Assembly: GCF_048544455.1 (NCBI RefSeq)
Contig: NC_133538.1
Coordinates: 42,940,969 to 43,004,968 of the forward strand
From: Silene latifolia
Lineage: Eukaryota > Streptophyta > Magnoliopsida > Caryophyllales > Caryophyllaceae
Direction: 5' to 3'
DNA length: 64,000 nt
The notes below the pieces were generated by a model. The model worked only from the letters and a program-made list of their open reading frames with translations, did not search any database and was not told where the DNA came from. Shown in pieces: positions 34,265 to 44,883 of the stretch (position 1 is the stretch's first letter; each line of letters starts with the position of its first letter). A program made the position numbers and the translations under genes.

Positions 34265-35176
34265 GGAAGGCCAAGAGGGATATGTCGGCCATGGAGGCTG
34301 ACCAACAGAGGACGAAGCATTACCTGAATAGGCGGCATTGTTGTTGGAGCTTTTGTTGTTGTATCCTCCTCGATTGTATCCGCCTCTATTGTTATTGTTG
34401 TTGTTGCCACGACGACCACCTTATCGATTGTTTTACTGCTGTCGTGGCTGGTAAGACGGTTGTTTGTCAGTGGGGGAATCCGGCCAAGATGGCTCGGATG
34501 CAGCCGGAGGTGCCACAAGGGCAATTTCAATGTCATCGCGACTCGATTTGCGATGTTGTTCCAATTCGAGCATGCTTCGAGCCGTCTCGAAATTGGGAAG
34601 AGTTTGGTTGATATAAGCAGCGATGGTGTCGTATTCAGATGGTAAGCCTCAGACCAGTTGTAAGACTAACCATTGTTCGCTGACGGCCGCATCAACATCC
34701 TTTAACTGCCCTGCCAATTGACGAAGTCGTTGGCAATACGCATCGAGAGAGGGCAAAGATGCAAGTTTCAGATTTGAGAATTCTTGCTCAAGAGCAGCTG
34801 CTCTCGCCCCTTTGTTGTTTAGGAATATATTTTTGACGCGGTTTCATGCTTGGTAAGTAGTGGCGTCTGGTTCCAAAACACGAGACAAGAGATCGTCGGA
34901 AAGAGTACCATAAATCCATTGGAGCACATGAGCGTCGACTTCGGTTCACGCGTCATAGGAGGCATCGGTCGTGGCCGGTGCAGGGGTACCGTCAATGTGA
35001 TTTAGGACTTTGTATCCGCGGGCATGAAGGGTGAAGAGATTCACCCACGATGCGTAAGAGACTTTCACACCATCGAGAACCCGTACCTTATTTTGAATGT
35101 TGGTAACGGTGAAGACGGGGTGAAGAGAGGCTTTTGTGGTGGGGGATTTGTCACCGGATGTGTCACCATCAACCAT
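34265..35176 (-). pseudogene. Ale element gag (fossil)
   Basis: The N-terminal end reads VTNIQNKVRVLDGVKVSYASW and LFTLHARGYKVLNHIDGT, typical of Copia gag N-termini, and the region runs towards an Asn/Gly-rich tail before protease. Broken. Confidence 0.75.
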
Positions 35177-35271
35177 TGTAGCGTGAGGCTAGGGTGATGA
35201 AAGGAGTGTGCCGAAGCAACGCAGGAATGAAAAAAAAAGAAAAAACAAACGGCAGGCAGGTCGTTAACCTA

Positions 35272-35282
35272 GCTCGATACCA
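35272..35282 (-). promoter_or_regulatory. Ale element primer binding site
   Basis: On the minus strand TGGTATCGAGC follows the 5' LTR directly; it resembles the initiator-tRNA-Met site TGGTATCAGAGC with small changes. Confidence 0.7.
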
Positions 35283-35437
35283 TGTAGAATTGTATAATCC
35301 CCTAATTTGGGCGATTATCAAACTGTGATATATATACTTAGAGGTTACAATGTGAACACATCCTAATTACAATATTTTGAAGATACGCTAGATATTTACA
35401 TACTATAACAAACGAGATACAATACTATTTACTAATA
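35283..35437 (-). repeat. Ale element 5' LTR
   Basis: 155 bp, three differences from the copy at 30661-30815. Confidence 0.93.
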
Positions 35438-35442
35438 ATAAA

Positions 35443-35779
35443 ATTCACTGATTATACATTACAACTTACTAATGCCCTTATAAAGGCTATATGCCTTGGG
35501 GAATAAGAAATCAAAGAGCTAAATTACTAAACTACCCTCTATGATATTTTTGGTGTGTATCAAGTTTGCAAGTTTCAATATCATATGAGTAGTAGTTATT
35601 GTTAACCATGTATCATATTCAGGAAATCAAGAAAATGGACCAAAAGAGAGAAATAGAAGACATCAAAGAAAGTTACGAGTAATTAATAATGTATTTCGAG
35701 AATTTGAAGCAACGTCTACTTATCTACTTTTACGCTTGCAAAGAGTAATTTAAACCTTCATTGAGGTTTTGGTGCAAAA
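35443..35779. other. Intergenic DNA 3' of F-box copy 2
   Basis: AT-rich, without recognisable gene or repeat. It is the 3' flank of F-box copy 2 and was joined to 30655 before the Ale element inserted. Confidence 0.5.
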
Positions 35780-37358
35780 CTAATAATGTAATAGGGATTC
35801 CGTGGAAAGATATGAGTTTCCGCAGACAGTGTAATGGAGGCCATAGAATTCAATTTGGCAAAATGGAGAACTCTGGGGGACTTTGAGCACTTCCTCGATC
35901 AAGCGTAACTCATTCTCATTTCCTTCATACGGAGTATTTATTAGACAAACTTGAACGAGGAGCAATCATATTGATTCTTAAAAGCTCCAAATCTTTAGAA
36001 CTACCTAATAAGTACTCCGTAGTTGAGTAGACCCAATAGAGCTGTCTTAAGGCCGTTCACGAAGGTGCATTCTATTATCTCAATCCTCTTGACCCTAGTT
36101 ATCAGACATTGAGGTGGCAAAGCAGGTATTGGCCAATGCTGGTCGACTACATACCGACAGTTGGTAAAGTCCAAGGTAAGGACATCTAAAACAGGGCACT
36201 GTTGCAGGACTTCCAACCCGGTGAATGTACTGGTGAATTCACTGGTCAATAATACAGACGGAACCATGAATTTCAAATGAGTCAGCTATTTGAAGGTGAT
36301 TGCGGTTAGTAACGGATCGACCCTAGTTATAATAATAGTGGTAGTGAGGATATAACATAGGAAATAACACTGTAAAGGTTGGAAGGCAGGAAGATACTGT
36401 CGAGTTTATCGTTGAATGTGATCATTGACAAAAGAAACCTGGTACGGTAAAGATTTGTTGGTTGTGTAGACGCAAACGCTCAAGTAGTCCAAGTTTCTTG
36501 TGTTTAAGACAACTTTAATGGGATCATTGAGGACCATATTCAACCGTTTTAAACTCGGACTTGATAAGTTAAGATTATGATAAATGTAACTTCCTGGTCG
36601 TCTCAAAACATACAGGTCCTCGAAGAATAAATCTTCAAGGGAAGGGGAAGACGATACAAGCTTTTCCAAAAGATGAGAATTCCAAGGATATAATCCCACC
36701 TTAACTTTCTTCAAATTTGGGAGGTGAAATAAGGCATTGTTGTTATTACGAGAATTGTAGTCTCGATGAAAGCACAACCACGGTCTGAGTTCAAGGGTAA
36801 CAAGAGAAGGGATTTGAAAAACCCGGAGTGGCGTTGGGGTATTCGAAAACACATTCGGATACACTACTACAGATACAGGCTATAACAACGGTTAAAAACC
36901 GTTGTTATATAAAAAAGCGGACGTTGTTAAAGCGTCCGTTGTAAAAGGTTTTAACAACGGTTGGTTTTCTTAAGCAACCCGTTGTTAAAACTATTAACAA
37001 CGGTTTTAAGTATCAAAACCCGTTGTTGAAAGTGTGACTCAATTTTGGTGGAAAAGTTATAACAACGGTTAATTTACAAGGAACCGTCGTTATAACTAAA
37101 GACAACGGGTTGTATCTACATAACCGTTGTTGTTTGTTTTTACAAAATAAAAAAAAAATTAAATTAAATATTACTAGATGCATGCATAATTACGGGGCCC
37201 GTTATAATTCCGATGCATAGCATATGAATGGACAATATATGGAATGAGAAGGGTTTACATTAGATTTGAAGCAGGGAGATATGATGATTATGGCACAACT
37301 TCCTAAATATGCATATATTATATTAATTAAAAAACAACTCAAAGGACACATTACTTAG

Positions 37359-37366
37359 TATAAATA
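37359..37366 (+). promoter_or_regulatory. TATA box of the CACTA-borne small gene
   Basis: TATAAATA lies 118 bp before the ATG at 37484. The interval is CA- and CT-rich, like a plant 5' untranslated leader, and contains no other ATG in a good context. Confidence 0.55.
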
Positions 37367-37483
37367 CATACATTATCTCAACCACCATTCCATTATCTCA
37401 CTATCTTCAAACCCTAATTGCTAAAACAATCTCCAACTCCTAATTAATCTTTCAAACTAACAACTCCAAAGTTCATCAACAAA

Positions 37484-37771
37484 ATGAACGATTACATCCT
37501 TAAAACTCTTACTATGACCGAGCACAACAACAGCTTCATCCGCCGGTTGCTCCACATCGAGGACAGTTTTAGGAGCTATCTTGTGGATGCTCAAGCCGCA
37601 CTCAAGGACGCCAAAAGAAATGGCTTGACAGAGCAGCAGTTGTTGCAGCTATATGACGATATAGCAACTGCTGAACGAAACCTCCAAATAGCTAAGGAGG
37701 AGAGGAGGGATATCATAGAAGAGAATAAGACTCTCTATGAAAATATAAGAATTGCATTTTTAGAAATGTAA
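37484..37771 (+). CDS. Small coiled-coil protein encoded inside the CACTA element
   Basis: 95 codons from ATG (context ACAAAATGAAC) to TAA. I do not recognise the family. The product is highly charged and helical: MNDYILKTLTMTEHNN, then a heptad-like region LIVD/AQAALKDAKR, LTEQQLLQLYDDIATAE and ERRDIIEENKTLYENI from about residue 28 to the end. No signal peptide, membrane span or zinc motif is seen. It has a TATA box and a clean leader, in contrast to the broken genes around it. It could be a captured host exon, a truncated accessory protein of CACTA elements, or a chance frame; the ordered coding look favours a real protein. Confidence 0.55.
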   Translation: MNDYILKTLTMTEHNNSFIRRLLHIEDSFRSYLVDAQAALKDAKRNGLTEQQLLQLYDDIATAERNLQIAKEERRDIIEENKTLYENIRIAFLEM

Positions 37772-37929
37772 TTCTTTTTTTAATTTATGTATTTATATAT
37801 ATATATTAATGAATTATTAATTAAGTTTATCATGCATTCCTCTCTATCATCTTGCTTCTTCTTTGTTTTATTTTATTTAATTTGTTTTACGAGCTAACTA
37901 AGAGAATAATAACATAATAATGATCGATA

Positions 37930-38260
37930 AAAACCCATCATATATAAATGCAAATGAAATAATTAAAAAAAGAAAACAATGACGATGAAAGACGATGAAA
38001 CCAACAAAGGATGACGGCGAGATTTACGATAATTAGAGAAAGTAAGAGACGATGAAACCAACAAAGGACGGCGAGATGATAAAGCGACGATGAGAAAGAG
38101 AGAAAGAGACGATGAGAAAGAGAGAAAGAGAGAAAGAGACGATGAGAAAGTGTGTTTGCTGTGTTTGTGTTTGTGTTTGTCTGTGTTTGTGTTTGTGTTA
38201 GGTTATGTATATGTTTTGTGGCTGTAGGTGATCTGTGTTTGTGTGGTTTATAGTATGGAA
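37930..38260. repeat. Low-complexity GACGATGA / GTGTTTGT block in the CACTA element
   Basis: Repeated GACGATGAAACCAACAAAGG and AGAAAGAGA units (37980-38150) are followed by GTGTTTGT repeats (38155-38200). No convincing reading frame on either strand; it fills the space between the small gene and the right subterminal repeats. Confidence 0.7.
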
Positions 38261-38993
38261 AGTATTGACAACGGTTGTTAAACAACAACCGTTGTTAAAT
38301 AAGTTTTAACAACGGTTGTAAATCAACAACCGTTGTCAAATAAGTTTTAAAAACGGGTTTAAAAATACCCGTTGTGATTACTTTTCACTAACTTTGCGCC
38401 AATTTTGCGCCAAATTATTAACAACGGTTGTGCAAATTTCACCCGTTGTTAAAACGTATAACAACGGTTATATAACCATACCCGTTGTAATTAAGTTTAG
38501 TAAAAATCGCGCCATATATTCTACAATGTCTATTGTGATGTTCGTGCATAAACGTTGTTAAAGGGGCGTTGTAGTTGCCTGGATTTGTAGTAGTGGTAGG
38601 AATGCTGTATTCCTGCAATATTAGAGCTCAATTCTTGTAACCCATCTTTACGCTGACATGCCCAATCAAACCATGAACGTAACTGAGAGTAGTTTCGCCC
38701 TGGATGGACGTATAGTTTATCATCGGGATAAAATCCGAGGTTAAGGTTGAATCTACAAATGAAGGGCAACGTGAACTTAGGAAGGAGATTATCAACAATA
38801 TTGCAAAACTCGTTTTATGGTTGGAGAAATCAGTATTTAGGGATAGCTCGATGTCAAGAAGTTGGGTCCACATCCAACGCCATCGCTGGCATAATACAGC
38901 GGTGGTTAAAGCGGATTTGAGCGGTAAAAAACAGAGGATGGTCACGAGCAGGTCATCGGATAGGAAACTCAACTGGTCCCTGCGTGCCTTCAT

Positions 38994-39249
38994 AGTTTCT
39001 ACAACTCACAAAGTATAGTAGGGTAAGACGAGTACTATGTTAACAAGTATAACAACGCTCTACTTTTTAATACAATAGTACACGGTTGTCTAAAAAAATA
39101 AAAAATAAAAAAGGTATAACAACGCTTCAAAACTAGGACTTTTAACCCAACCGTGATTCCATATTTTTGGCAAATACAATAACGTCTTTCACAAATGGCT
39201 AACTTAACTCAAATTATTATAAATTATAAAAGTCATTTAATGGTAAATA
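38994..39249. other. Upstream region of F-box copy 2
   Basis: Homologous in its first part to 2120-2210 and 30227-30290 (upstream of copy 1), including the GATTC-ATATTT stretch used as LINE target there. No promoter motif can be assigned with confidence. Confidence 0.5.
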
Positions 39250-39256
39250 TATCATT

Positions 39257-39819
39257 GTTTTTTTTTTTTTTTGAAAAAATCCTAAAGCAGGATTAAACTC
39301 TCATTTATAAATCGGTTTTAGCAGTTTCAACGATGTAACGAGGAATAGACGTACCATCGAGGAATCTACTTACACCCACAGCACAAGAATGAGCTAGCAA
39401 ATGAACTGCTCGGTTAAAAGTTCGACAAACATAAGACCAAGAGACGGAACTAAAACCTACACACAACTTTAAAATATTACTAATAAGAATATGAAAATCA
39501 CTACGTCCTAAAGTACGACATTGCAGTGCCTCAATAATAGTCTTGCAATCACTTTCCACACGGACCCTTGCATGCTTCATCCTTCGTGCTTCCCGAAGCG
39601 CATTCAGAACCGCTTCTGCCTCTGCCACCCTTGCCTCAAACTCCTCTCGACGACGGCCCTCCCAACCCCATAACGAATTCCCATTCACATCTCTACACAT
39701 CGCTCTCAATCCCATTCCTTCACCTTCTTTAACACCCGCATCTACGCTAATTATCACTTCACGCGGTTCCATCGTTACTCCTCGGCCAACTCCCTCCCCG
39801 TCACGGTTCCTCTCATTCC
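39257..39819 (-). mobile_element. 5'-truncated LINE stub with RNase H domain
   Basis: Minus-strand LINE 3' end. Poly-T (the poly(A) tail) occupies 39257-39272, then about 35 bp, then an RNase H of the same RVT_3 type as at 2333-2800: ISVDAGVKEGEGMGLRAMC, EAEAVLNALREAR, VESDCKTIIEAL and CRTFNRAVHLLAH. All catalytic Asp/Glu residues are kept and the frame is open to about 39305. The target duplication TATCATTGT flanks it at about 39250-39258 and 39820-39828, which fixes the 5' truncation at 39819. It is not a copy of the first LINE; the protein is clearly diverged. Confidence 0.85.
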
Positions 39820-39828
39820 TATCATTGT

Positions 39829-40081
39829 AAATATTATAAGTAGATGGAAAATATAAAAGGAGGAGAGTTAATCTGGATAAGAGAGAAAGTTGTGGTGTGA
39901 GGGTCGATTTTTCCCCGTCCTCTACACACGGTATCAATGACTATCGTGTAATTTATTATTTTTCATTCGCAAGAGTCAGAAATTAAACCCCTGGCCATTT
40001 GTTTAAGAGATGAGAGCTTTTACCACTCATACCAGCCAACTTTTGTATGTAAATTACTTCATACGAGTATATAAAAGTAGT
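39829..40081. other. Unassigned DNA between LINE stub and hAT element
   Basis: AT-rich, no recognisable feature apart from the hAT target duplication at its right end (40082-40089). Confidence 0.4.
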
Positions 40082-41044
40082 TGCTCGATTAGAGTTGGCA
40101 TAAAGGGCCGCGGGCTGGTGGGCGGCACGGCCAGGCACGGCTGTAACACCCGTAATTTTTATAAAAATCTACTTTTTGATTTTAGTTACAAATTTATATT
40201 TTTAAATTATTTTGATATATGTATATATATGTATATGATAGTCAATATTATATTTATAGAGTAGTCGGAAATTCTAGACGGTTTAGGTAGTAAGAACCGT
40301 GTAGTATCTCGGTTGGTCTTAGGTGTCACTTTGGCCCTTCATTTTCTCTACAACACACCTTTTTTCCACCTACCTTTCTCATAACACTCTATCTCCTTTG
40401 ATTTTTCTGAAAAATAAACCCTCTAAACCTCCAACACCATTATCAAACCTCCCTAAACATTCTTAGTTTCACCATAACTCATTCATTAATCAACCAAACC
40501 CCACTATTTTTGCACTAAATTCTTCCTCTTTTCATCCTTCATCTTTCTAAGTACGAAAGATCATATCTTCTACTCTTTTCGAAAATTCCATCTTTTTAAG
40601 ATGAGAGTTTTGTGCTAAATTTTACTCTTTTTGTGTCTTAGGAGAAGAACTTGAGGACCCGGAAGAAGACTCATACATCATTGACGAGGAATTGGACGAG
40701 TGAAGACGTTTTCAAGGTAACGGTGATGGGTTACTCGACAAAGTGTCAAATTTGCATGCTTTGGTTGTTAATTTAGTCTTCCAAACGTTTAAAATCTGAA
40801 TTTTAGTTGTGTTTTGCTTGAATTTTGTTGAAAGGTGTTCTCACATGAATTTCTCACATGTTTGGATGAAAGTTTCGTGCTTTATTGTCTCAAATCCGTA
40901 TGTAGTTGTTGAGTTTCCGTCTCAAATACGATATTTTTATGAGTTAGAATCATGCTAGGACCTGTAAACTATTGTTGTGGAACGATTTTGGTTGGTTTCA
41001 AATGGTTGGGAGTCGATTTGTGGTGAAACACGCATACAGGTTGT

Positions 41045-41338
41045 CCCAGCTGGTGGGCCGTCTGTCGGTACCCCACCCGGCTGGGAGATCAGTGTAAGTT
41101 TTTAAGGATTTTCAAAACATGTGTATGTCCCAGCCGGTGGGCAGGCTGCCGGTACCCCACCCGGCTGGGAGATCACTGTAACTTCTTAAAGATTTTCAAA
41201 GTATATGTGTGTCCCAGCCGGTGGGCAGGCTGCCGGTACCTCACCCGGCTGGGAGACCCCTAACATTTTCAACTTAACTTTTGAAGCATATGGTGTGCCC
41301 AGCCGGTGGGCAGGCTACCGGTACCCCACCCGGCTAGG
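41045..41338. repeat. Four 84-bp tandem repeats with a hairpin core, in the Tekay-type LTR
   Basis: The core CCCAGCCGGTGGG ... CCCCACCCGGCTGGG (41 bp) starts at 41045, 41129, 41213 and 41298, a period of 84-85 bp. Each core folds on itself with CCCAGCCGG pairing with CCGGCTGGG. Between cores lies a TTTTCAAA-containing stretch. Copies 2 and 3 are the most alike. Confidence 0.93.
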
Positions 41339-41539
41339 AGCCCCCTGATGGTTTTTCTTCACTTGTAACTTCTATTAATCATTTATTTAGTTATGCATCT
41401 TTCTCATGATTGGTAACTGGTCAATTTAGGATGTGTTTACGTTATGATCATGCAAATTATTGTTGCACTTATTTGTGACTCGAATGTGACGTTTTACATA
41501 GTGTGACAACTTGAAATTCCTTATTTACCCCTTTCGGAC

Positions 41540-41680
41540 CTTTGGTTACGGTTATGTGTGCCATGTTTCCAGACTGGGTTATCCTTCCGCCTTTCTTCGG
41601 ATATTTGGTTACGGTTATGTGTGCCATGTTTCCGATTAGAGGTTACTCGACCTTTGGTTACGGCTATGTGTGCCATATTT
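41540..41680. repeat. Three copies of a TTGGTTACGGTTATGTGTGC repeat in the same LTR
   Basis: Units near 41540, 41606 and 41655 share GGTTACGG-TATGTGTGCCAT; spacing is irregular. Confidence 0.8.
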
Positions 41681-42366
41681 CGAGTCTTGGATGCGATTGG
41701 TATATCGCTTGTCGAATCGGGTAACGTCCATCCTGAGAGTTTGGATCCAGGGTTTAGACTAGGACCGTATTATTATCGTCGTCCTACTAGGAGGTTGGAT
41801 TCTAGGTTGTTGACTTGTGAGTCCATGCTAAGTATATGTCTTACACTTGTTGAGTCGAGTCAATATGAAGTTGGTTAACTTAGTTATTCTACTTTGAATG
41901 CATATCTAATCTTAATGTATCTTGCCTATCTCATTATGATTATCATTTATATCCCCTTGTTCGTTATTATTCAAGTATGATGTATGATCAATATGTTTAA
42001 TTAAGTGCATGTTTACTTGTATTTTGACATATTGTGGCTGGGAGAACCCTGAGTTGCTCCCCACTGACTATGCTTTTCATATTTATATGAATGACAGGTT
42101 CGTGATGCAGCTTAAGTGGAGACCGTGTGAGCTAGCGAGTTCTTGCCCTGGACCTTACTTTATTATCTATTAGATGTGCGTATTCGAGAGGTATCTTTTC
42201 CCTAACACGTTATTTGGTTTGTTAAACTTAAATTTACATCTATCGTACTTTCTTTTATTTATGTTGAGTGGATACCGCGTTCTTAGACTTAAAAAGTTTT
42301 GAAAACCCGTATTTTCCGTCGTTTTGTTTAATAACGTTACGTGGTTTTAACACGGGGGTTCACAGT

Positions 42367-42379
42367 TGGTATCAGAGCC
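42367..42379 (+). promoter_or_regulatory. Primer binding site of the Tekay-type fragment
   Basis: TGGTATCAGAGCC two bases after the LTR end, matching initiator tRNA-Met. Confidence 0.88.
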
Positions 42380-43175
42380 TACGTTGCTCCCGACGCACAA
42401 ACGTGTACCCCAAACTTATTTTGAACTTAACCTTGAATAATGAATGAGAGATGGGTAGAATTAAAGACTTATAATTGGTAGTCTTCTTGTGTATGCTCTT
42501 TGGTAGGCATTAACATATTGGGATCTTGTTGTTTTGAGAAGATGGTGCGACCGACTAATGTGGAGAATACTATCATACAAGCACTTTCCCAAATGCACGG
42601 TGTAGCCCGGCATGCACTAGGCACGACGGGCCCAACCCGAAGAATGGCCCGTTGAAGTAGTCGTTGAAGTTTATAGCTGTTGTCTGTTGAGTGTTGAACT
42701 GTTGATGTTTTTGTCCGATGAGACTTGATCACTTATAGACGACATAGTACTATTGTAGCTGTTAATGGCTGTTAACTTAAGAGATTTTTTTTTTTTTTTA
42801 AAATTTCAAACTCTATAAATACCACCTTAATTCAATTCTTTTCTTCACAATTCAATCAATCTCTTATTCTCTTCTACTTATCTTAATTCTTACAAATTAC
42901 AATCTTACAATATAAATTATAAATATATAAAAATCTTATATAAAATATTAAAGCACATGGGTCGGCCCATGGACAAGGCACCAAAAGCCCATAGGCCAGG
43001 CACGACCCGAGCACAAAAATGATCATGCCTTGAACGGGCCACGACGTGGGTTTGGATCAGTGGGCCTAGCAAGGCACGGCCCGAGAAGCCAATATCCGTG
43101 CCTGGGCCGGACCAATTTTGGGGGAAGGCACGACGGGTCGGCCCAGCACGGCCCATTGCCTACTCTATGATCGAT

Positions 43176-43506
43176 CATCATAAAAAAGAATAAGAGATTG
43201 AAAAAAAAAATTAAAGTTACATAAATATAAATATCCATGTAATCGACCGCCTCATATTTAGGACATGTTAATGTAAGGTTAGGCCGAACATGGGTCAGAC
43301 TCACGTTAAATTTTCGACCAACGAACAAGCGGGTAAGGAAGTTTGGGCCTTTGTAATTTTTTAAAATGTATTGTCTATACCCGCTTGTTTTGGTGTGCTA
43401 AATGGACTGAATGAATAGACGAGACGACTCATAAACAGGTCCGAAATGGTAATCACTCTAACAAACCATATAAATAGTTAAATACAAATAGCTAGTAATT
43501 TTGCGA
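43176..43506. other. Unassigned DNA between hAT and the non-coding retroelement
   Basis: AT-rich; contains no recognisable gene or transposon end. It ends in the ATAAT target duplication of the next element. Confidence 0.4.
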
Positions 43507-43511
43507 ATAAT

Positions 43512-44880
43512 TGTAATACTACGGTTTTATGAGTCTCTGTGTACTCTATCGAGTGGACCTGACTCTGTCGAATAAGGGTAGTTTGCAGTTTAAAATAGTT
43601 TCTGACCTGTAGGGTACTCGATCGAGTAGCCTTGGTACTCGATCGAGTAGGCGGCACTCGATCGAGTACGTCAGTTACTCGATCGAGTAAGTGTGTTTTA
43701 CGGGGTTGTTTTGTCGGGTTTTGCTAATAACGCGAGTTTAATATAAAAAGGTTTCCGTCAGTTTCTTTAATCACTTTTACCCTTTCTAAACCTTTCAAAA
43801 GAAAAAGGAGTTACGTAGTTCTCTCTCGTTGCGTTGTTGGCAAATCCCCAAGGCTAGGAGTGTTGGATCATCTCGTTCTTTGCATCATAGTGTTCCTTGC
43901 GTCAAGGGTAAGATCTACATACCAATTTTATAGTATTTCGTTAAGTTTCGTTAAACCCTAATTTTGGGATTGGGGGTTTTCTATGTTTATGTTGATGTGG
44001 TAGTGATTGTATGATTAGGTGTATAGGAGAAGGGTTCGTAGAGGAAAGGTTTTGAGACAGCTGCTAGATCGTCTGATGTTTGTGTTGCATTCCACGTAGG
44101 GTTTCCCTACTCAGTATTAGTCCCATAATGCATGGTTGGTGTTTCGTGATTGTTGAATATTATCGTATTGGTATTGTGACGGTTGTTGATTGATTGTTGT
44201 TTGATGGTTGTGATTGTTTGTCTCTGGTTCTCAAGATGCGTTCTCGGCTGAGTGGAGTCACTTGCAGGAGTGGCTTCACGCCCTAGTTTCTCCCTCCGTG
44301 GAACCCGCCACGGGAGGGGATGTGCACATTAATGGGACGGGGTTATCGCTCGGTATGATGAGCGGGGATTTGGTGGGTGCAGTGCGGTCCTCCACCGGCG
44401 GGGCTGGTCGGTGGACGATCGGTGACGGAGATTGATTGGAGTGGGTGTGATTGTGTGTGTGACCGTTTGAGCTTTGTTGTTTGTTGTGTTGTTGGATTAT
44501 ATAAATTGTGTGATTAGTCGACCCGTTTAATTGTTTTAAAAAACCGTGGTGATCCATTCGGGGTGGTGAGCGATTATTGAGCGGTATGATATGACGCGTA
44601 TGGGATAGCCGGGATGAGTCATCACGTGGCAGTTAGAAGTCTTCCGCTGTGTCAGACGATGTTTTATAGTTTTGATAGTTTTAGCAGTAGACCATCTGAG
44701 AATCTTGTATTTCTTTTATCAGTATTGTAGTAGTTGGTTTGTAATCACTTTAAACATTATTTACTTTTAAGTATATTTCGTTATTGTCTTATGATTATCA
44801 TTGCCTCGGGAAACCGAGATGGTAGCACTTCCATGCCTTAAGTGGTCCTGGTAAGGCACTTGGAGTGTGGGGGTGTTACA
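43512..44880 (+). repeat. 5' LTR of the non-coding retroelement
   Basis: 1369 bp. A cluster of four ACTCGATCGAGT palindromes at 43616-43690 lies about 100 bp from its start. Confidence 0.95.
43618..43686. repeat. Four phased TCGATCGA palindromes in 5' LTR
   Basis: Cores start at 43618, 43639, 43658 and 43679: intervals of 21, 19 and 21 bp. Each core extends to the 12-bp palindrome ACTCGATCGAGT. Two weaker variants (TCTATCGA, TCTGTCGA) lie upstream at 43545 and 43564, 19 bp apart. Confidence 0.95.
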
Positions 44881-44883
44881 AAA

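Larger units (their letters stand above)
30661..35437 (-). mobile_element. Ale-type Copia element with 155-bp LTRs (fossil)
   Basis: A 4.78-kb Copia element on the minus strand. Both LTRs are 155 bp (30661-30815 and 35283-35437) and differ at three positions, about 2 percent, suggesting an age of around one million years (inference). TSD ATAAA lies at 30656-30660 and 35438-35442. The primer site, gag, protease, integrase, RT and RNase H are all recognisable in Copia order. Short LTRs and total size fit the Ale/Retrofit lineage. The pol part is largely open; a few breaks are present overall. Confidence 0.92.
36862..38595. mobile_element. Non-autonomous CACTA (En/Spm) transposon
   Basis: 1734 bp. 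It starts CACTACTACAGATACAGGC and ends, on the minus strand, CACTACTACAAATCCAGGC. The flanking trinucleotides are ATA (36859-36861) and GTA (38596-38598), a 3-bp target duplication with one change. Both ends are packed with AACAACGG/CCGTTGTT subterminal repeats in both orientations (36893-37130 and 38268-38570), the usual binding sites of CACTA transposases. No transposase is encoded. It carries a small open frame at 37484-37771. It inserted into F-box copy 2, whose coding sequence continues on both sides. Confidence 0.93.
35780..38993 (-). pseudogene. F-box/LRR protein gene, copy 2 (split by a CACTA element)
   Basis: Paralogue of 649-2087 on the same strand. The N-terminal part at 38596-38993 starts with MKARRDQLSFLSDDLLVTIL and VLCQRWRWMWTQLLDIELS (F-box, Met at 38991-38993). 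After the CACTA element the gene resumes at 36861 with VFQIPSLVTLELRPWLCFH, LFHLPNLKKVKVGLYPWNS and SPSLEDLFFEDLYVLRR. The C-terminal LRR part (VLQQCPVLDVLTLDFTNC, LITRVKRIEIIECTFV) runs to about 35780. Besides the insertion there are at least three frame breaks (near 38770-38800, 36280-36400 and 35970-36000). It retains the central LRR segment that copy 1 has lost from frame. Confidence 0.8.
40142..42599 (+). mobile_element. Truncated Tekay-type Gypsy element: 5' LTR plus start of gag region (fossil)
   Basis: A 2223-bp LTR (40142-42364, TGTAACACCC...GGTTCACA) is followed by a primer site and about 220 bp of interior that runs into a gag-like start (MVRPTNVENTIIQALSQMHG, from 42542). Then the hAT sequence resumes. 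The 3' part of the element is gone, so it is a fragment and the right junction near 42599 is approximate. LTR length and tRNA-Met primer suggest the Tekay/Del lineage; no pol is available to confirm it. Confidence 0.75.
40090..43167. mobile_element. Non-autonomous hAT transposon, interrupted by an LTR element
   Basis: Terminal inverted repeats TAGAGTTGGCATAAAGGGC (left) and, on the minus strand, TAGAGTAGGCAATGGGCC (right); 8-bp target duplication TGCTCGAT (40082-40089) / TGATCGAT (43168-43175), one mismatch. GGCACG/CGTGCC and GGCCC subterminal repeats crowd both ends (40107-40141 and 42597-43160), as in plant hAT elements. Between them, at 42814-42821, is a TATAAATA box with a CT-rich leader, probably the remains of the transposase promoter; no transposase is left. 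A Tekay-type LTR fragment occupies 40142 to about 42599. Confidence 0.85.

Noticed and set aside
37938-38288. Minus-strand Ser/Leu/Phe/His-rich frame in the CACTA element
   Set aside because: Produced by GACGATGA and GAAAGA low-complexity repeats; no conserved domain.
39829-39940. Extension of the LINE stub frame to 39937
   Set aside because: The target duplication TATCATTGT at 39820-39828 marks the 5' end; the frame beyond it is flanking DNA that happens to be open.
41045-41338. Regularly spaced repeats with hairpins, CRISPR-like in appearance
   Set aside because: The organism is a plant, the spacers are similar to each other, and the array lies inside a retrotransposon LTR.
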